Source: Bog-473 sp963725895 (GTDB lineage: Bacteria; Actinomycetota; Acidimicrobiia; Acidimicrobiales; RAAP-2). Taken from it: a stretch of DNA of 64,000 nucleotides. The DNA lies in NCBI GenBank assembly GCA_963725895.1, contig CAVSAJ010000003.1:1438944-1502943 (forward strand), in the 5' to 3' direction. The position numbers and the translations under genes are program-made. Below, one piece after another: positions 37,401 through 47,260 of the stretch; the first letter of the stretch is position 1, and every line of letters begins with the position of its first letter. The notes beneath the pieces are model-generated. The model saw nothing but the letters and a program-made list of their open reading frames with translations, was not told the DNA's origin and did no database searches.

Positions 37401-38288
37401 ATGGCTCCAGCGAAAGAGTCGGTTGCGTTTCTGGGCATCGGCACGATGGGACACGCGATGGCAACGAATGCCTTGCGAGCCGGTATCGAGACGATCGTCT
37501 GGAACCGCGACGCATTGGCAACGCGGGACCTCATCGATCTTGGTGCGGAGGCAGCCGAAACACCAGCCGATGCCGCTCGACGGGCCGACATTGTCATCAC
37601 GATGGTGACGGATGTTGACGTCGTTCTGTCGATCGCCAAGGACCTGGGAATGCTGGCTGCACTCGCCCCCGGCGCCGTGTGGGTGCAGATGAGCACGATC
37701 GGCGTCGCAGGGATCGAGCGCGTCGTAGCGCTGGTGGATGCTGAGCGTCCTGACGTGACCCTCATCGATGCGCCGGTGTCGGGCAGCAAGGAGCCTGCAG
37801 AACATGGTCAGCTGACGATCTTTGCATCAGGCCCGGACGCGGCTCACCAGCGCCTTGAGCCCTTATTTGATGCGCTGGGCCAGCGAACGATCTGGGTGGG
37901 TCCGGTTGGGACCGGGTCCCGGCTCAAGCTGGTTGCCAACGCATGGCTCGCGTTAGCAGCGGAGGCGGTCAACACTTCGGTGGCACTAGCGGGTCGATTG
38001 GGACTTCGGGCCGATACTGTGGAGAACGCTTTGGGCGGTGGCCCGCTTGTGTCCCCATGGCAAGCCGCCAAGCTGTCACGAATCGCTCAGGGTGACTTTT
38101 CGGTCCAGTTTGCGCTGTCTCTTGCGCTAAAGGACGTGCATCTCGCCCTTGAGGCGGCCGCCGACGACCGCTTTCAGGCGCTTGCTTGCCTGGCCGACGA
38201 GTGGCAGGAAGTCGTCGACCTTGGACTCGGACATCTCGACCTGACGGTTGTCGCGAGGGCACTCGAGGAGGATGGAGATCAGTCTTAA
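37401..38288 (+). CDS. 3-hydroxyisobutyrate dehydrogenase-family oxidoreductase
   Basis: A 295-residue beta-hydroxyacid dehydrogenase. NAD(P)-binding FLGIGTMGHAMA, substrate loop IDAPVSGSKEPAEHG and the catalytic lysine in GSRLKLVANAW are in place. Substrate could be 3-hydroxyisobutyrate, tartronate semialdehyde or glyoxylate. The ATG at 37401 is preceded by GGGAG, better than the upstream ATG in MDLGRKGE. An aldo/keto reductase gene follows 54 bp downstream, probably in the same transcript. Confidence 0.85.
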   Translation: MAPAKESVAFLGIGTMGHAMATNALRAGIETIVWNRDALATRDLIDLGAEAAETPADAARRADIVITMVTDVDVVLSIAKDLGMLAALAPGAVWVQMSTIGVAGIERVVALVDAERPDVTLIDAPVSGSKEPAEHGQLTIFASGPDAAHQRLEPLFDALGQRTIWVGPVGTGSRLKLVANAWLALAAEAVNTSVALAGRLGLRADTVENALGGGPLVSPWQAAKLSRIAQGDFSVQFALSLALKDVHLALEAAADDRFQALACLADEWQEVVDLGLGHLDLTVVARALEEDGDQS

Positions 38289-38342
38289 CCGAAACGTGTC
38301 GAGCCGTATTGAAACGAAAGAAGCGAAAGGAGCAACCGTCAC

Positions 38343-39374
38343 GTGACCAGCTACAGCCCTGCCGACGATCGCTACGGGTCCATGACCTACCGCCGTTGTG
38401 GACGCAGCGGCCTCCTCTTGCCGGCCGTGTCGCTCGGCCTATGGCAGAATTTCGGTGACGACCGGCCATTCGATACTCAGCGTGCAATCGTGCGCCGAGC
38501 CTTCGACCTGGGGATCACCCATTTCGACCTGGCCAACAACTACGGACCACCATACGGCAGCGCCGAGACGAACTTCGGCCGGATGCTCCACGCCGACTTT
38601 CACAACCACCGCGACGAGCTCGTTATTTCCACCAAGGCCGGTTGGGACATGTGGCCTGGCCCATACGGCGACCTCGGCTCGCGGAAGTACCTCGTCGCCA
38701 GCCTCGATCAGAGCCTCCAACGCCTCGGGCTTGACTATGTAGACATCTTCTACCACCACCACTTCGATGCCCAGACCCCCCTTGAGGAATCCCTCGGCGC
38801 GCTCCACACCGCGGTCACTTCCGGTAAGGCGCTCTACGTCGGAATCTCCTCGTACTCCGACCAGCGAACCGCCGAGGCCGTCACCATTCTCCGTCGGCTC
38901 GGCACTCCACTGCTCATCCACCAACCGTCGTATTCGATGTTCAACCGATGGATCGAAGATCGCCTGCTCGACATCCTTGGGGCCGAAGGAGTCGGGTGCA
39001 TAGCCTTCTCTGTCTTGGCGCAGGGGCTTCTCAGCGACCGATACCTCAACGGTATCCCTCCGGGCTCGAGGGCCTCCCGAGATGGCTCACTCACCCGAGC
39101 CATGCTCAACGACGAAAACCTTGGCCGTATCCGGGCCCTCAACGACATCGCCCGGGGGAGGCGCCAATCTCTGGCGCAAATGGCTATCGCTTGGGTTTTG
39201 CGCGACCCCCGAGTCACCTCTGCGCTCATCGGGGCCAGTAGCGTCACCCAGCTTGAAGAAAACGTGGCCGCTCTGAACAACCTGGAGTTCTCCTCCGATG
39301 ATATCGCCACCATTGATCGCTATGCCGTTGACGAAAGCGACATTGATTTGTGGCGCACTCCGGCCTCATCCTGA
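38343..39374 (+). CDS. Aldo/keto reductase (YghZ-type glyceraldehyde-3-phosphate/methylglyoxal reductase)
   Basis: A 343-residue AKR-fold enzyme. Catalytic residues are visible: Asp/Tyr in FDLANNYGPPYGSAE, Lys in VISTKAGWDMWPGPYGD and His in YHHHFDAQTP. The long GP-rich loop and the ending LEENVAAL match the AKR14 group (YghZ), which reduces methylglyoxal or L-glyceraldehyde 3-phosphate with NADPH. GTG start with AAAGGAG 11 nt upstream. Next to transketolase and aldolase it suggests triose-phosphate handling. Confidence 0.85.
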   Translation: MTSYSPADDRYGSMTYRRCGRSGLLLPAVSLGLWQNFGDDRPFDTQRAIVRRAFDLGITHFDLANNYGPPYGSAETNFGRMLHADFHNHRDELVISTKAGWDMWPGPYGDLGSRKYLVASLDQSLQRLGLDYVDIFYHHHFDAQTPLEESLGALHTAVTSGKALYVGISSYSDQRTAEAVTILRRLGTPLLIHQPSYSMFNRWIEDRLLDILGAEGVGCIAFSVLAQGLLSDRYLNGIPPGSRASRDGSLTRAMLNDENLGRIRALNDIARGRRQSLAQMAIAWVLRDPRVTSALIGASSVTQLEENVAALNNLEFSSDDIATIDRYAVDESDIDLWRTPASS

Positions 39375-39570
39375 GATGGTTGGCGCTTCCCGTGAAAGAG
39401 GATGAGCCCATCAGAAACTTGAGCCCAATAAGCGGCCGTCTGAGCCCGCACGCATAGCCTGGCGAGACCGCCTCTAGGACTCCGAGCATCGAGAGCGCAA
39501 AGAATGTCATTGGGAGCGGACGACGCGCGGCGATTTAGGGTGGGAGAGAGGACAATCCAAGGGAGGCGCC

Positions 39571-41460
39571 ATGACGACCGAACCCGTGACCCAGACGAAC
39601 CGCCTCGACACCATCGCGGAGCTGGCTGCGCAACTCCGAGTCGACTCGATCCGGTCCACGACTAGCGCCGGCTCCGGCCATCCCACCTCGAGCATGTCGG
39701 CCGCTGACCTGATAGCAGTGCTGGCGGCGCGTCACTTGCGCTACGACTGGGACGACCCACACGGTGCTGCCAACGACCATCTCGTCTTCTCCAAGGGTCA
39801 CGCCTCGCCGCTGCTGTACTCGTCGTTCAAGGCGGCCGGGGTGGTGAGCGACGAGGAACTCATGACCGGATACCGCCGCTTCGGGCAGCGCCTCGAAGGA
39901 CATCCGACCCCGGTGCTGCCCTGGGTGGACGTGGCGACCGGTTCTCTCGGTCAGGGCCTGCCCGACGGCGTGGGCATTGCGCTCTCGGGCAAGTACCTCG
40001 AGCGCCTTCCATTCCGGGTCTGGGTCCTCTGCGGCGACAGCGAGCTCGCCGAGGGCTCGATATGGGAAGCCATCGACAAGGCGTCGTACTACGAGTTGTC
40101 CAATCTCGTCGTCTTGGCCGACATCAACCGGCTCGGGCAACGCGGGCCGACCGATCTCGGTTGGGACGTCGACGACTACAAACGACGCTTCGAAGCATTC
40201 GGTGCCAGGGCGCTCGTCATCGACGGCCACGACCTCTCGGCCATCGACGGCGCGTTTGCCGAGGCAGAGAAGACGGAGGGGGACCGGCCCACGGTAATAG
40301 TGGCCAAGACGATCAAGGGTCGGGGCTTCTCGGAGGTCGAGAACAGGGAGGGCTGGCACGGCAAGCCTTTCCCGCCCGACATGGCCGCGCGCGCCATCAA
40401 GGAGCTCGGGGGCGAGCGGCACCTAGTCGTTCGTGGCCCGCTCCCCGAGAAGGCGGCGGGCTATCCCCAGTCGTCCGCAACGGCCGCGGTCACGGTCGAG
40501 CTCCCTCACTACGACCTCGGCGACTCCGTGGCCACCCGCCAGGCCTACGGCGACGCGTTGGTGGCCCTCGGCGCCGCCGACCCGCGCGTCGTCGTCTTGG
40601 ACGCTGAAGTGAGCAACTCGACCCATGCCGACGAGTTCAAGCACGCGTTCCCGGATCGCTACTTCGAGATGTTCATCTCCGAACAGCAGCTGGTCGCCGC
40701 CGCCACAGGACTGAACGCGCGCGGCTACAAGACGTTCGCTTCGACCTTCGCGGCTTTCTTCACCCGAGCGTTCGACTTCGTGCGAATGGGCGCCATCTCG
40801 GGTGTCGAGCTGCGCCTGTCGGGATCGCATTGCGGGGTCGAGATAGGGGCGGACGGGCCCTCCCAGATGGGTCTCGAGGATCTCGCCATGATGCGTACGG
40901 TTCACGGGTCCACGGTCTTGTACCCGAGCGACGCGACGAGCACGGCCGCGCTTGTGGCGGCGATGGCGGGCAACCCGGGGATCAGCTACCTCCGCACCAC
41001 ACGCGGCGCGTATCCCGTGATCTACGAGGCGCGAGAGCAGTTCGCCATAGGCGGCTCGAAGGTCCTGCGCTCCTCCGAGCGCGACGACGTCACGCTCGTG
41101 GGTGCCGGCGTCACGCTGCACGAGTGCTTGAGAGCGGCCGAGGAACTTCGGCGCGAGGGCATTCAAGCTCGGGTCGTCGACTGCTACTCGGTCAAACCTG
41201 TTGACACGGCAACCATCTCTGAAGCGGCGGCTGCCACCTCCGGACGGATCGTCATCGCGGAGGACCACCATCCTGAAGGCGGGCTGGGGTCGGCCGTGAC
41301 CGAAAGCCTGTTGTCGAACGGGCGCACAAGCCTCCACATCACGCATCTGGCGGTCAGGGACATGCCCGGTTCGGGCACAGGGGCGGAGCTCATAGCGTGG
41401 GCTGGCTTAGACACGGACCACATCGCAGCCGCGGCGCGCGGGCTTGTGCGCGGCGACTGA
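39571..41460 (+). CDS. tkt: Transketolase
   Basis: A 629-residue single-chain transketolase of the shorter (human-like) type. Thiamine diphosphate motif VLCGDSELAEGSIWEAIDKA with the downstream N (ADINRLGQ), substrate site SAGSGHPTSSMSAADL, SKGHASPLLY, TGSLGQGLPDGVG, and the Pyr domain Glu in FISEQQLVAAATGL. AGGGAGG lies 7 nt before the ATG. It moves C2 units between ketose and aldose phosphates in the pentose phosphate pathway, and class I aldolase follows. Confidence 0.92.
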   Translation: MTTEPVTQTNRLDTIAELAAQLRVDSIRSTTSAGSGHPTSSMSAADLIAVLAARHLRYDWDDPHGAANDHLVFSKGHASPLLYSSFKAAGVVSDEELMTGYRRFGQRLEGHPTPVLPWVDVATGSLGQGLPDGVGIALSGKYLERLPFRVWVLCGDSELAEGSIWEAIDKASYYELSNLVVLADINRLGQRGPTDLGWDVDDYKRRFEAFGARALVIDGHDLSAIDGAFAEAEKTEGDRPTVIVAKTIKGRGFSEVENREGWHGKPFPPDMAARAIKELGGERHLVVRGPLPEKAAGYPQSSATAAVTVELPHYDLGDSVATRQAYGDALVALGAADPRVVVLDAEVSNSTHADEFKHAFPDRYFEMFISEQQLVAAATGLNARGYKTFASTFAAFFTRAFDFVRMGAISGVELRLSGSHCGVEIGADGPSQMGLEDLAMMRTVHGSTVLYPSDATSTAALVAAMAGNPGISYLRTTRGAYPVIYEAREQFAIGGSKVLRSSERDDVTLVGAGVTLHECLRAAEELRREGIQARVVDCYSVKPVDTATISEAAAATSGRIVIAEDHHPEGGLGSAVTESLLSNGRTSLHITHLAVRDMPGSGTGAELIAWAGLDTDHIAAAARGLVRGD

Positions 41461-41688
41461 GGGTAGCCCGGGCAGGATTTAAGCGTCATTGATGGGGACA
41501 GGCATGATGGGAGGCCCCGGGTTGTCCCAATATGTAGGGTCATCGAGATTGTCCATTCCTTCGTCCATCTATCCATCGGAACTCCAGAGAATCGAATCGA
41601 CAGCCTGGACAACGCGACCGAACTGGTCAAACGTGATCCAGGCCGTACTTAGTGCACTGCCTGACCGCTCTGCACGCCAGCCGGCCAT

Positions 41689-42576
41689 ATGAACGACGAC
41701 CAGTTCAAGAACGTCCGATCTGGGCAGGGTTTCATTGCTGCCTTGGATCAGAGTGGTGGAAGTACCCCAAGCGCCTTGAAGGCTTATGGGATAGACGAGC
41801 ACCAGTACTCGGACGACGACGAGATGTTCGACCTCATGCACGCCATGCGCAGTCGGATCATCACAAGTCCCAGCTTCAAGGGTGATCAGATCCTCGGGGC
41901 AATCCTTTTCGAAGACACCATGGATCGCGACATCGACGGACGGAGCTCTGTTTCGTACCTTTGGGACATAAAGCGCGTTGTGTCCTTCTTGAAGGTGGAC
42001 AAGGGTTTGGCCAGCGAGCACGACGGAGTCCAGGTCATGAAACCGATCCCCACGCTTGCCTCGTTGCTGTCACGTGCGGCGCAGAAGGGCGTCTTCGGCA
42101 CGAAGATGCGTTCATTCATCAAGCTGGCCCACCGCACCGGGATCAAGGCCGTCGTCGACCAGCAGTTCCACTTCGCGAACCAGATCATCGCCACTGGACT
42201 GGTTCCCATCATCGAGCCCGAAGTCGACATCCGGAGCACCGAGAAGGGTAAGGCGGAGGAGATCCTAAAAGAGAGCATCACCGAGCATCTGGGCCAGCTC
42301 GCTCCACACCATCACGTCATCTTGAAGCTGTCGCTTCCCGATGTTGACGACTTCTACTCCGATCTCATGAGACACCACAACGTTGTGCGAGTCCTCGCGT
42401 TGTCCGGTGGATACGCTCAGCGCGAGGCGGACCTTCGCCTGTCCGCGAATCATGGCCTGGTGGCTAGTTTTTCGCGGGCCTTCACCGAGGGACTGTCGGT
42501 CCATCAGAGCGACGCGGAGTTCGATGCCACCTTGGAGCAGTCGGTTGCCGCCATCTTCGAAGCGTCTCTTACGTAA
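41689..42576 (+). CDS. Class I fructose-bisphosphate aldolase
   Basis: A 295-residue class I (Schiff-base) aldolase: FIAALDQSGGSTPSALKAYG at the start, a lysine region VFGTKMRSFIK, VPIIEPEVDI, the Schiff-base lysine in HHHVILKLSLPD, and LALSGGYAQREA for phosphate binding. It cleaves fructose 1,6-bisphosphate without metal. Start ATG 41689, weak ribosome site. The transketolase upstream is 228 bp away, so co-transcription is possible but not certain. Confidence 0.9.
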   Translation: MNDDQFKNVRSGQGFIAALDQSGGSTPSALKAYGIDEHQYSDDDEMFDLMHAMRSRIITSPSFKGDQILGAILFEDTMDRDIDGRSSVSYLWDIKRVVSFLKVDKGLASEHDGVQVMKPIPTLASLLSRAAQKGVFGTKMRSFIKLAHRTGIKAVVDQQFHFANQIIATGLVPIIEPEVDIRSTEKGKAEEILKESITEHLGQLAPHHHVILKLSLPDVDDFYSDLMRHHNVVRVLALSGGYAQREADLRLSANHGLVASFSRAFTEGLSVHQSDAEFDATLEQSVAAIFEASLT

Positions 42577-42713
42577 GGTTTGCTAGGCCAGGAGCACCGA
42601 CTTGGCAGAGTCACCCAGGTGAAGAGGGTGCTGGTTCGCTCATCGAGGGGACCGCTGGCCGCAGGTGTGGGCTTGCCCCGATCTTTCAGGGGTTTGTAGG
42701 CCCGCAGCCGGAT

Positions 42714-42895
42714 AGTAGAGCGCTCTACTGCACGGATGTACGCAGTGGACTGGCTGGAAACTGGGGGACGGAGCCGCACTTCGAACCATCCAACAGACCT
42801 AAGCGGAAGAGAACCACCACCTCGCCAAGGGTGAGGGTCGCGGTTTCTATCCCGTCTTCCGCATTTATATTACCAGGTAGAACGCACTTTATTCG
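42714..42895 (+). repeat. tRNA-Gly-like dispersed repeat, copy E
   Basis: Head palindrome AGTAGAGCGCTCTACT at 42714-42729; middle GGAAACTGGGGGACGGAG and GCCGCACTTCG as in copy A. GCGGAAG (42803-42809) pairs perfectly over 7 bp with CTTCCGC (42856-42862) around an anticodon-like arm (loop TCGCCAA) and a decayed T-arm (GGTTTCTATCC). No D-arm. This 60-nt fold is the clearest D-armless tRNA-like structure in the family. Confidence 0.8.
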
Positions 42896-43127
42896 ACTCC
42901 TGATCTGCGCTCGGTCTCATGATGCACCGAGCCTCTTTGGCGTCTGGATGGCAGTACCAGGCTGACATCATGCCGGATGCAATGGTGCGCCTCTTGGTCG
43001 GTCCGTCGTGGTGCACCGTCGGTGAGCTCGGTCGGCGCGGCAAGGTTTGTAACGATGTCCTCAGACGCACGGTCTCCTTTGCCGTACGGTCCACGGTCAG
43101 GTGTGCCTCATTTTGGCTGACGTTATT

Positions 43128-45890
43128 TCAGGCGGCGCGTGGCGCTGTCATCTCCGGCGTTCCCCGCGAGGACCTGGCCCGGATCGCGAATTTCCGAAGC
43201 TCATCGGCGCCCAAGACGATGAACGGGAACGGGATCAGCAGCAGCAGATCGCGCGCGGGCGGAACCGCCGTTCCGAGCAGCGCCTGAAACGGCGGGGCGA
43301 GCACGAACATGGCAGCGATGGCAAGCTCGCCCACGATCGCCCAAAGCAGGTAACGGTTGCTGAACGCTCCGACCGAGCGCAGCGATGCCCGCTGGGTCCG
43401 CACCGCGAAGGCTGTGCCGATCTGTCCGAAGATGACCCCAAGGAAGGTCATCGTCGTCGCCTGCTGGTAGGCATGGTGGAAGCGGGTGTGGGCACCGGTC
43501 GGGTCGCCGGAGTGCCAGCCGGCCTGGGTGAGCACGTAGAAGAACCCGGCGAGCGAGAGGAGCGAGACGATCAGGCCCAGAAAGAGCCAGGCGCGGAACA
43601 ACATTGGTCGGCGGATCAAGCCTTCGGACTGTTGGCGCGGGGAGCGATTCATTATCCCGGGCTCGGCCGGGTCACGGCTCAGCGCGAGCGAGGGGAGCGT
43701 TTCAGTGCCGACGTCGAAGGCGAGCAGCATGAGGACCGGAAACGGCAGCGGCACGGCGCCGCCAGCCAGAGCGAAGACAAGGAACGGGAGTGTCTCAGGT
43801 GTGGCGTGGGCAAAGATGTAGATGATGAACTTACGGATGTTGTCGTAGACGACGCGTCCCGCCTCTACCGCGGTCACGATGGTGGCGAAGTTATCGTCGG
43901 TCAGGACCATGGTCGCGGCTTCGCGCGCGACGTCAGTGCCCGTCTTTCCCATCGCCACCCCGATGTCGGCCTGCCGCAGCGCGGGCGCGTCGTTGACGCC
44001 GTCACCGGTCATCGCAATCACATGACTGTCGGCCTGGAGCGCTTCGGCTATCTGCAGCTTGGCCTCGGGTGAGGCACGGGCAAACACCACCTCTCGATTG
44101 CCGGAGATGGCCCGTTCGATCTCTTGCTCGCTGCGATGGTCAAAGCGATCGGCGTCGATCACCAGCGGGTCCTCTCCGCCGATGCCGACGCGCCGCGCGA
44201 TCGCCGCGGCCGTTAGCGGATGATCGCCGGTGATCACGATCACGCGGATCCCAGCCGTGTGGCAGCGGGCGATCGCGTCGGCGACCTCGGGGCGTGGCGG
44301 ATCTAGCATTGTCACGAGCCCGACGAAGCACAGCTTCTGCTCGGCCGCCTCGCGCGCCGGCACCTCGGCCGTCAGCGGCAGCGACCGTCGAGCAAATGCG
44401 AGCACGCGCTGTCCCTGGCCGGCGTAGTCGGAGACCCGCCTGGCAATCTGCTGTCGGCGTGACGACCCCAGTGCAACCTCGTTGCCGTCGCGTTCGAGAA
44501 CCGTGGTGCAGGCCGGTAGCACAGACTCGGGAGCGCCTTTGGTGTGCAACCAGTTGAAGCCCTCGCCGGCGTCGAGCGTGCTCATCAGCTTGGAGTGCGC
44601 GTCGAAGTTGTATTCGTGGCGGCGGGACCGTTCACGCCGGTCGGCCTGGACATCGCCCCCGAGTGCCCGCGCGGCCTGCAGTATCGCGATCTCGGTCGGG
44701 TCGCCAGACGGCTCCCTCCCCGGGTCCAGGCGCGCATTGCTGCAGCTCGCGGCGGTCTCAATCAGAGCGCTCAACGGCGCCTGCACCAGTCCGTTCTCCG
44801 GAGTCCTCTCGGCGTCGAGCTTGATGTCCCCGGCGCAGGTCCAAATCGCGACCGGGTGCATCCGGTTCTCGGTCAGTGTTCCCGTCTTGTCGGTGCAGAT
44901 CACGTCCGTGCTGCCGAGCGTCTCGACCGAACTCATGCGCTTCACGACCGCCCCGCGCCGAGCCAGCAGGGTCACCGCCACGGCGAGTGACAGGGTGATT
45001 ACTGGAAGCAGTCCCTCGGGAACCATGCCAGCCAACAGGCCCACCGCGAACGTGACGGCACTCCGTGGCGACAGCCGCGTCAGGAAGATCGCCAGCGGGA
45101 CAAATGCCATCGCCAGCGCAACTGCGACCTTGGCGATCAACCAAGAAACCCGGCGTACCTGTTGATCGAGCGGACTGGGTTCCTCCTTGACGCCTTGCGA
45201 TAGCGCCGCGATCCGGCCCAGCTCGGTGTGCATCCCGGTGGCGAACACGACCGCCCGCGCATCACCGCTCGTGCACATGCTGCCCGCGAACAGGAGCTCG
45301 CGGGCATGCAGGCGCGGACGGTCGCGGTCGTGGTACTCCGCCGAGCGCATCGCCGGGACCGACTCACCGGTGATCGTCGAGAGGTCGATTTCGACCGCGC
45401 CCGATATCAGGCGCATGTCGGCGGCGATCCGCTCCCCCTCCTCGACCAGGGCAATATCGCCGGGAACGAGTTCGGCGGCGTCGACCACCTTCGGGGCGCG
45501 GTCGCGCATGACCGTGATCTTCTGAGGTATGTACCCAGCAAGCGCCTCGACCGCCTTCTCCGCGTGGCGCTCCTGAACGAGGGCGACCACTGCATTCAGC
45601 ACGATGATCAGCACCACCGCGACGCCGATCGTGATGCTGCCGACGATGAACGACAATAGAGCCGCTGCCCACAGCAGCAGCGCCAGCGGATGCGCGAACT
45701 GCCGTGCCAGCTCTCGCGGCCATTGTGCACCCCGCCGACGCTCAAGCTGGTTGGAACCGTACTGCGTAAGGCGTCGTTGCGCCTCGCGAGAGCTGAGACC
45801 CTCCGGGTGGGTCCTCAGCGAGCGTAAGAGGCCCTCAACTGCCTCGGTTGGATCCGACGGCGCCGCAGGGGGAGCGGTGGCGAGTGCCAT
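43128..45890 (-). CDS. Cation-transporting P-type ATPase (CtpF/PMA-like, P2 type)
   Basis: A 920-residue P-type ATPase: actuator TGESVPA, phosphorylation DKTGTLTEN, nucleotide domain KGAPESVLP, hinge TGDGVNDAPALRQADIG, with about ten membrane helices and PEGLLPVITLSLAVAV in helix 4. The P2-type membrane motif points to Ca2+, Na+ or Mn2+ export rather than heavy metals. Length and motifs match mycobacterial CtpF, a known DosR target. AGGAAG precedes the ATG. Two pairs of DosR-like boxes lie 93-229 bp upstream in the divergent gap. Confidence 0.9.
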   Translation of the reverse strand: MALATAPPAAPSDPTEAVEGLLRSLRTHPEGLSSREAQRRLTQYGSNQLERRRGAQWPRELARQFAHPLALLLWAAALLSFIVGSITIGVAVVLIIVLNAVVALVQERHAEKAVEALAGYIPQKITVMRDRAPKVVDAAELVPGDIALVEEGERIAADMRLISGAVEIDLSTITGESVPAMRSAEYHDRDRPRLHARELLFAGSMCTSGDARAVVFATGMHTELGRIAALSQGVKEEPSPLDQQVRRVSWLIAKVAVALAMAFVPLAIFLTRLSPRSAVTFAVGLLAGMVPEGLLPVITLSLAVAVTLLARRGAVVKRMSSVETLGSTDVICTDKTGTLTENRMHPVAIWTCAGDIKLDAERTPENGLVQAPLSALIETAASCSNARLDPGREPSGDPTEIAILQAARALGGDVQADRRERSRRHEYNFDAHSKLMSTLDAGEGFNWLHTKGAPESVLPACTTVLERDGNEVALGSSRRQQIARRVSDYAGQGQRVLAFARRSLPLTAEVPAREAAEQKLCFVGLVTMLDPPRPEVADAIARCHTAGIRVIVITGDHPLTAAAIARRVGIGGEDPLVIDADRFDHRSEQEIERAISGNREVVFARASPEAKLQIAEALQADSHVIAMTGDGVNDAPALRQADIGVAMGKTGTDVAREAATMVLTDDNFATIVTAVEAGRVVYDNIRKFIIYIFAHATPETLPFLVFALAGGAVPLPFPVLMLLAFDVGTETLPSLALSRDPAEPGIMNRSPRQQSEGLIRRPMLFRAWLFLGLIVSLLSLAGFFYVLTQAGWHSGDPTGAHTRFHHAYQQATTMTFLGVIFGQIGTAFAVRTQRASLRSVGAFSNRYLLWAIVGELAIAAMFVLAPPFQALLGTAVPPARDLLLLIPFPFIVLGADELRKFAIRARSSRGTPEMTAPRAA

Positions 45891-45982
45891 CGAGACTTCC
45901 TTTCACTAACGGCCACCGCGGCAGTGCCGATCGACCCAGGCTTCTAGAACTAACTGTGAGGAATGGGCCAAGCGACGCGGTA

Positions 45983-46018
45983 GGGAGCATCGTCCCGTCG
46001 GACAGGGACCAAGGTCTC
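45983..46018. promoter_or_regulatory. Tandem DosR-like boxes, pair 1
   Basis: GGGAGCATCGTCCC (45983-45996) and GGGACCAAGGTCTC (46005-46018), each one mismatch from GGGAC-N4-GTCCC, start 22 bp apart (two helical turns). They are nearer the minus-strand P-type ATPase (start 45890). Confidence 0.55.
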
Positions 46019-46083
46019 GCTCAGCGGAACTGTTACCTCATACCGCGGCCGATATGGCGACGAAGGGCGGCTGGGACCCCGGT

Positions 46084-46119
46084 GTGACCTTTGTCCCTAC
46101 TTCGGCCGACCATCGTCCC
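46084..46119. promoter_or_regulatory. Tandem DosR-like boxes, pair 2
   Basis: GTGACCTTTGTCCC (46084-46097) and CCGACCATCGTCCC (46106-46119) again start 22 bp apart. One half-site of each is intact. They lie 37-72 bp upstream of the ABC ATPase ATG. Confidence 0.5.
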
Positions 46120-46155
46120 TATTAGCCATTACGTGATGACCGCCAAAATCAACCG

Positions 46156-47244
46156 ATGACGGTCAGTTCAGAAGGCCACACGATGCAGAGCGAAGGGCCC
46201 GAGCCGGCAGTATGGGGTGAGCCTCGGATCACGGTCGCGACCGATATCCCGACGTTTCCTGAAACTGACCGCAATTCGCCTGCCGTCGAGGTCCGGGGCC
46301 TGACCAAATCCTACGGCCAACTCATCGCGGTCAACAGCATCACCTTCGACGTCGCCCAGGGCGAGATCTTCGCCTTCTTGGGACCCAACGGTGCGGGGAA
46401 GTCGACCACTATCAAGATGCTCTGCACTTTGGCCCGACCGACCGCAGGATCTGTACGTGTGGCCGGCTTCGACGTCGTCGTCGACGCCAGGGCGGTGCGG
46501 CGGCACATCGGCCTCGTCTTCCAGGAGCAGACACTCGACGACCAGCTGACCGCCGAGGAAAACTTACGCTTCCACGCCGTTCTCTACGGCGTGCCCGCAG
46601 ACCGGGTCGAAGCATGCATCACCCGCGTGCTCGAGCTGGTCGCGCTCTCCGACCGGCGCAAGGACCTCGTCTCGAACTACTCGGGTGGCATGGCGCGTCG
46701 CCTCGAGATCGCCCGCGGGATGCTCCACACGCCGCGGGTCCTGTTCCTCGATGAGCCCACCGTCGGCCTCGATCCGCAGACTCGCGCCCTCATCTGGGAG
46801 GACATCCACCGCCTGCGTCGGGAGGAAGGGATCACCATCTTCCTCACCACTCACTACATGGATGAGGCGGAGAACGCCGAACGCATCGCCATCATTGACA
46901 AAGGCGAGATCATCGCCCTCGACACTCCCGACGCCCTCAAGGCCTCCGTGGGTTTCGACACCATCGCGCTCGAGACGGCCGACGACGACGCTGCCCTCTC
47001 CGCGTTGCGCGCGAGCGGTTACAGGGTTGAGCGCGCCGAGAACGGGTTGACCATCTACGTCGAGGACGAGGAAGCTGCAGTCGGCGCCGTGGTGGCGGCC
47101 GTCGGTGTCCCCGTGCGAATGGTGCGTGCCCACAGGCCAACGCTCGACGACGTCTTCCTGCACTACACGGGTCGCGAGATCCGCGACCAGCATGGCGAGG
47201 GTGCGATCTCGATGTTCGCCCGGGCGCACGGCGTCCGCCGGTGA
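46156..47244 (+). CDS. DrrA-type ABC exporter ATPase
   Basis: A 362-residue ABC ATPase: Walker A FLGPNGAGKSTT, Q-loop VFQEQTLDDQL, signature YSGGMARR, Walker B VLFLDEPTVGLDP and H-loop TTHYMDEAENA. The C-terminal 100 residues form the domain typical of DrrA/daunorubicin-resistance exporters (PTLDDVFLHYTGREIRD). A 45-residue N-terminal extension precedes the ABC core, and the start could also be ATG 46183, which has AGAAGG upstream. Paired with the permease 16 bp downstream. Confidence 0.88.
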   Translation: MTVSSEGHTMQSEGPEPAVWGEPRITVATDIPTFPETDRNSPAVEVRGLTKSYGQLIAVNSITFDVAQGEIFAFLGPNGAGKSTTIKMLCTLARPTAGSVRVAGFDVVVDARAVRRHIGLVFQEQTLDDQLTAEENLRFHAVLYGVPADRVEACITRVLELVALSDRRKDLVSNYSGGMARRLEIARGMLHTPRVLFLDEPTVGLDPQTRALIWEDIHRLRREEGITIFLTTHYMDEAENAERIAIIDKGEIIALDTPDALKASVGFDTIALETADDDAALSALRASGYRVERAENGLTIYVEDEEAAVGAVVAAVGVPVRMVRAHRPTLDDVFLHYTGREIRDQHGEGAISMFARAHGVRR

Positions 47245-47260
47245 AGGAGGTGGCACCTAG

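Noticed and set aside
37908..37920. GGGACCGGGTCCC palindrome
   Set aside because: Inside the dehydrogenase gene and with a 3-base rather than 4-base centre.
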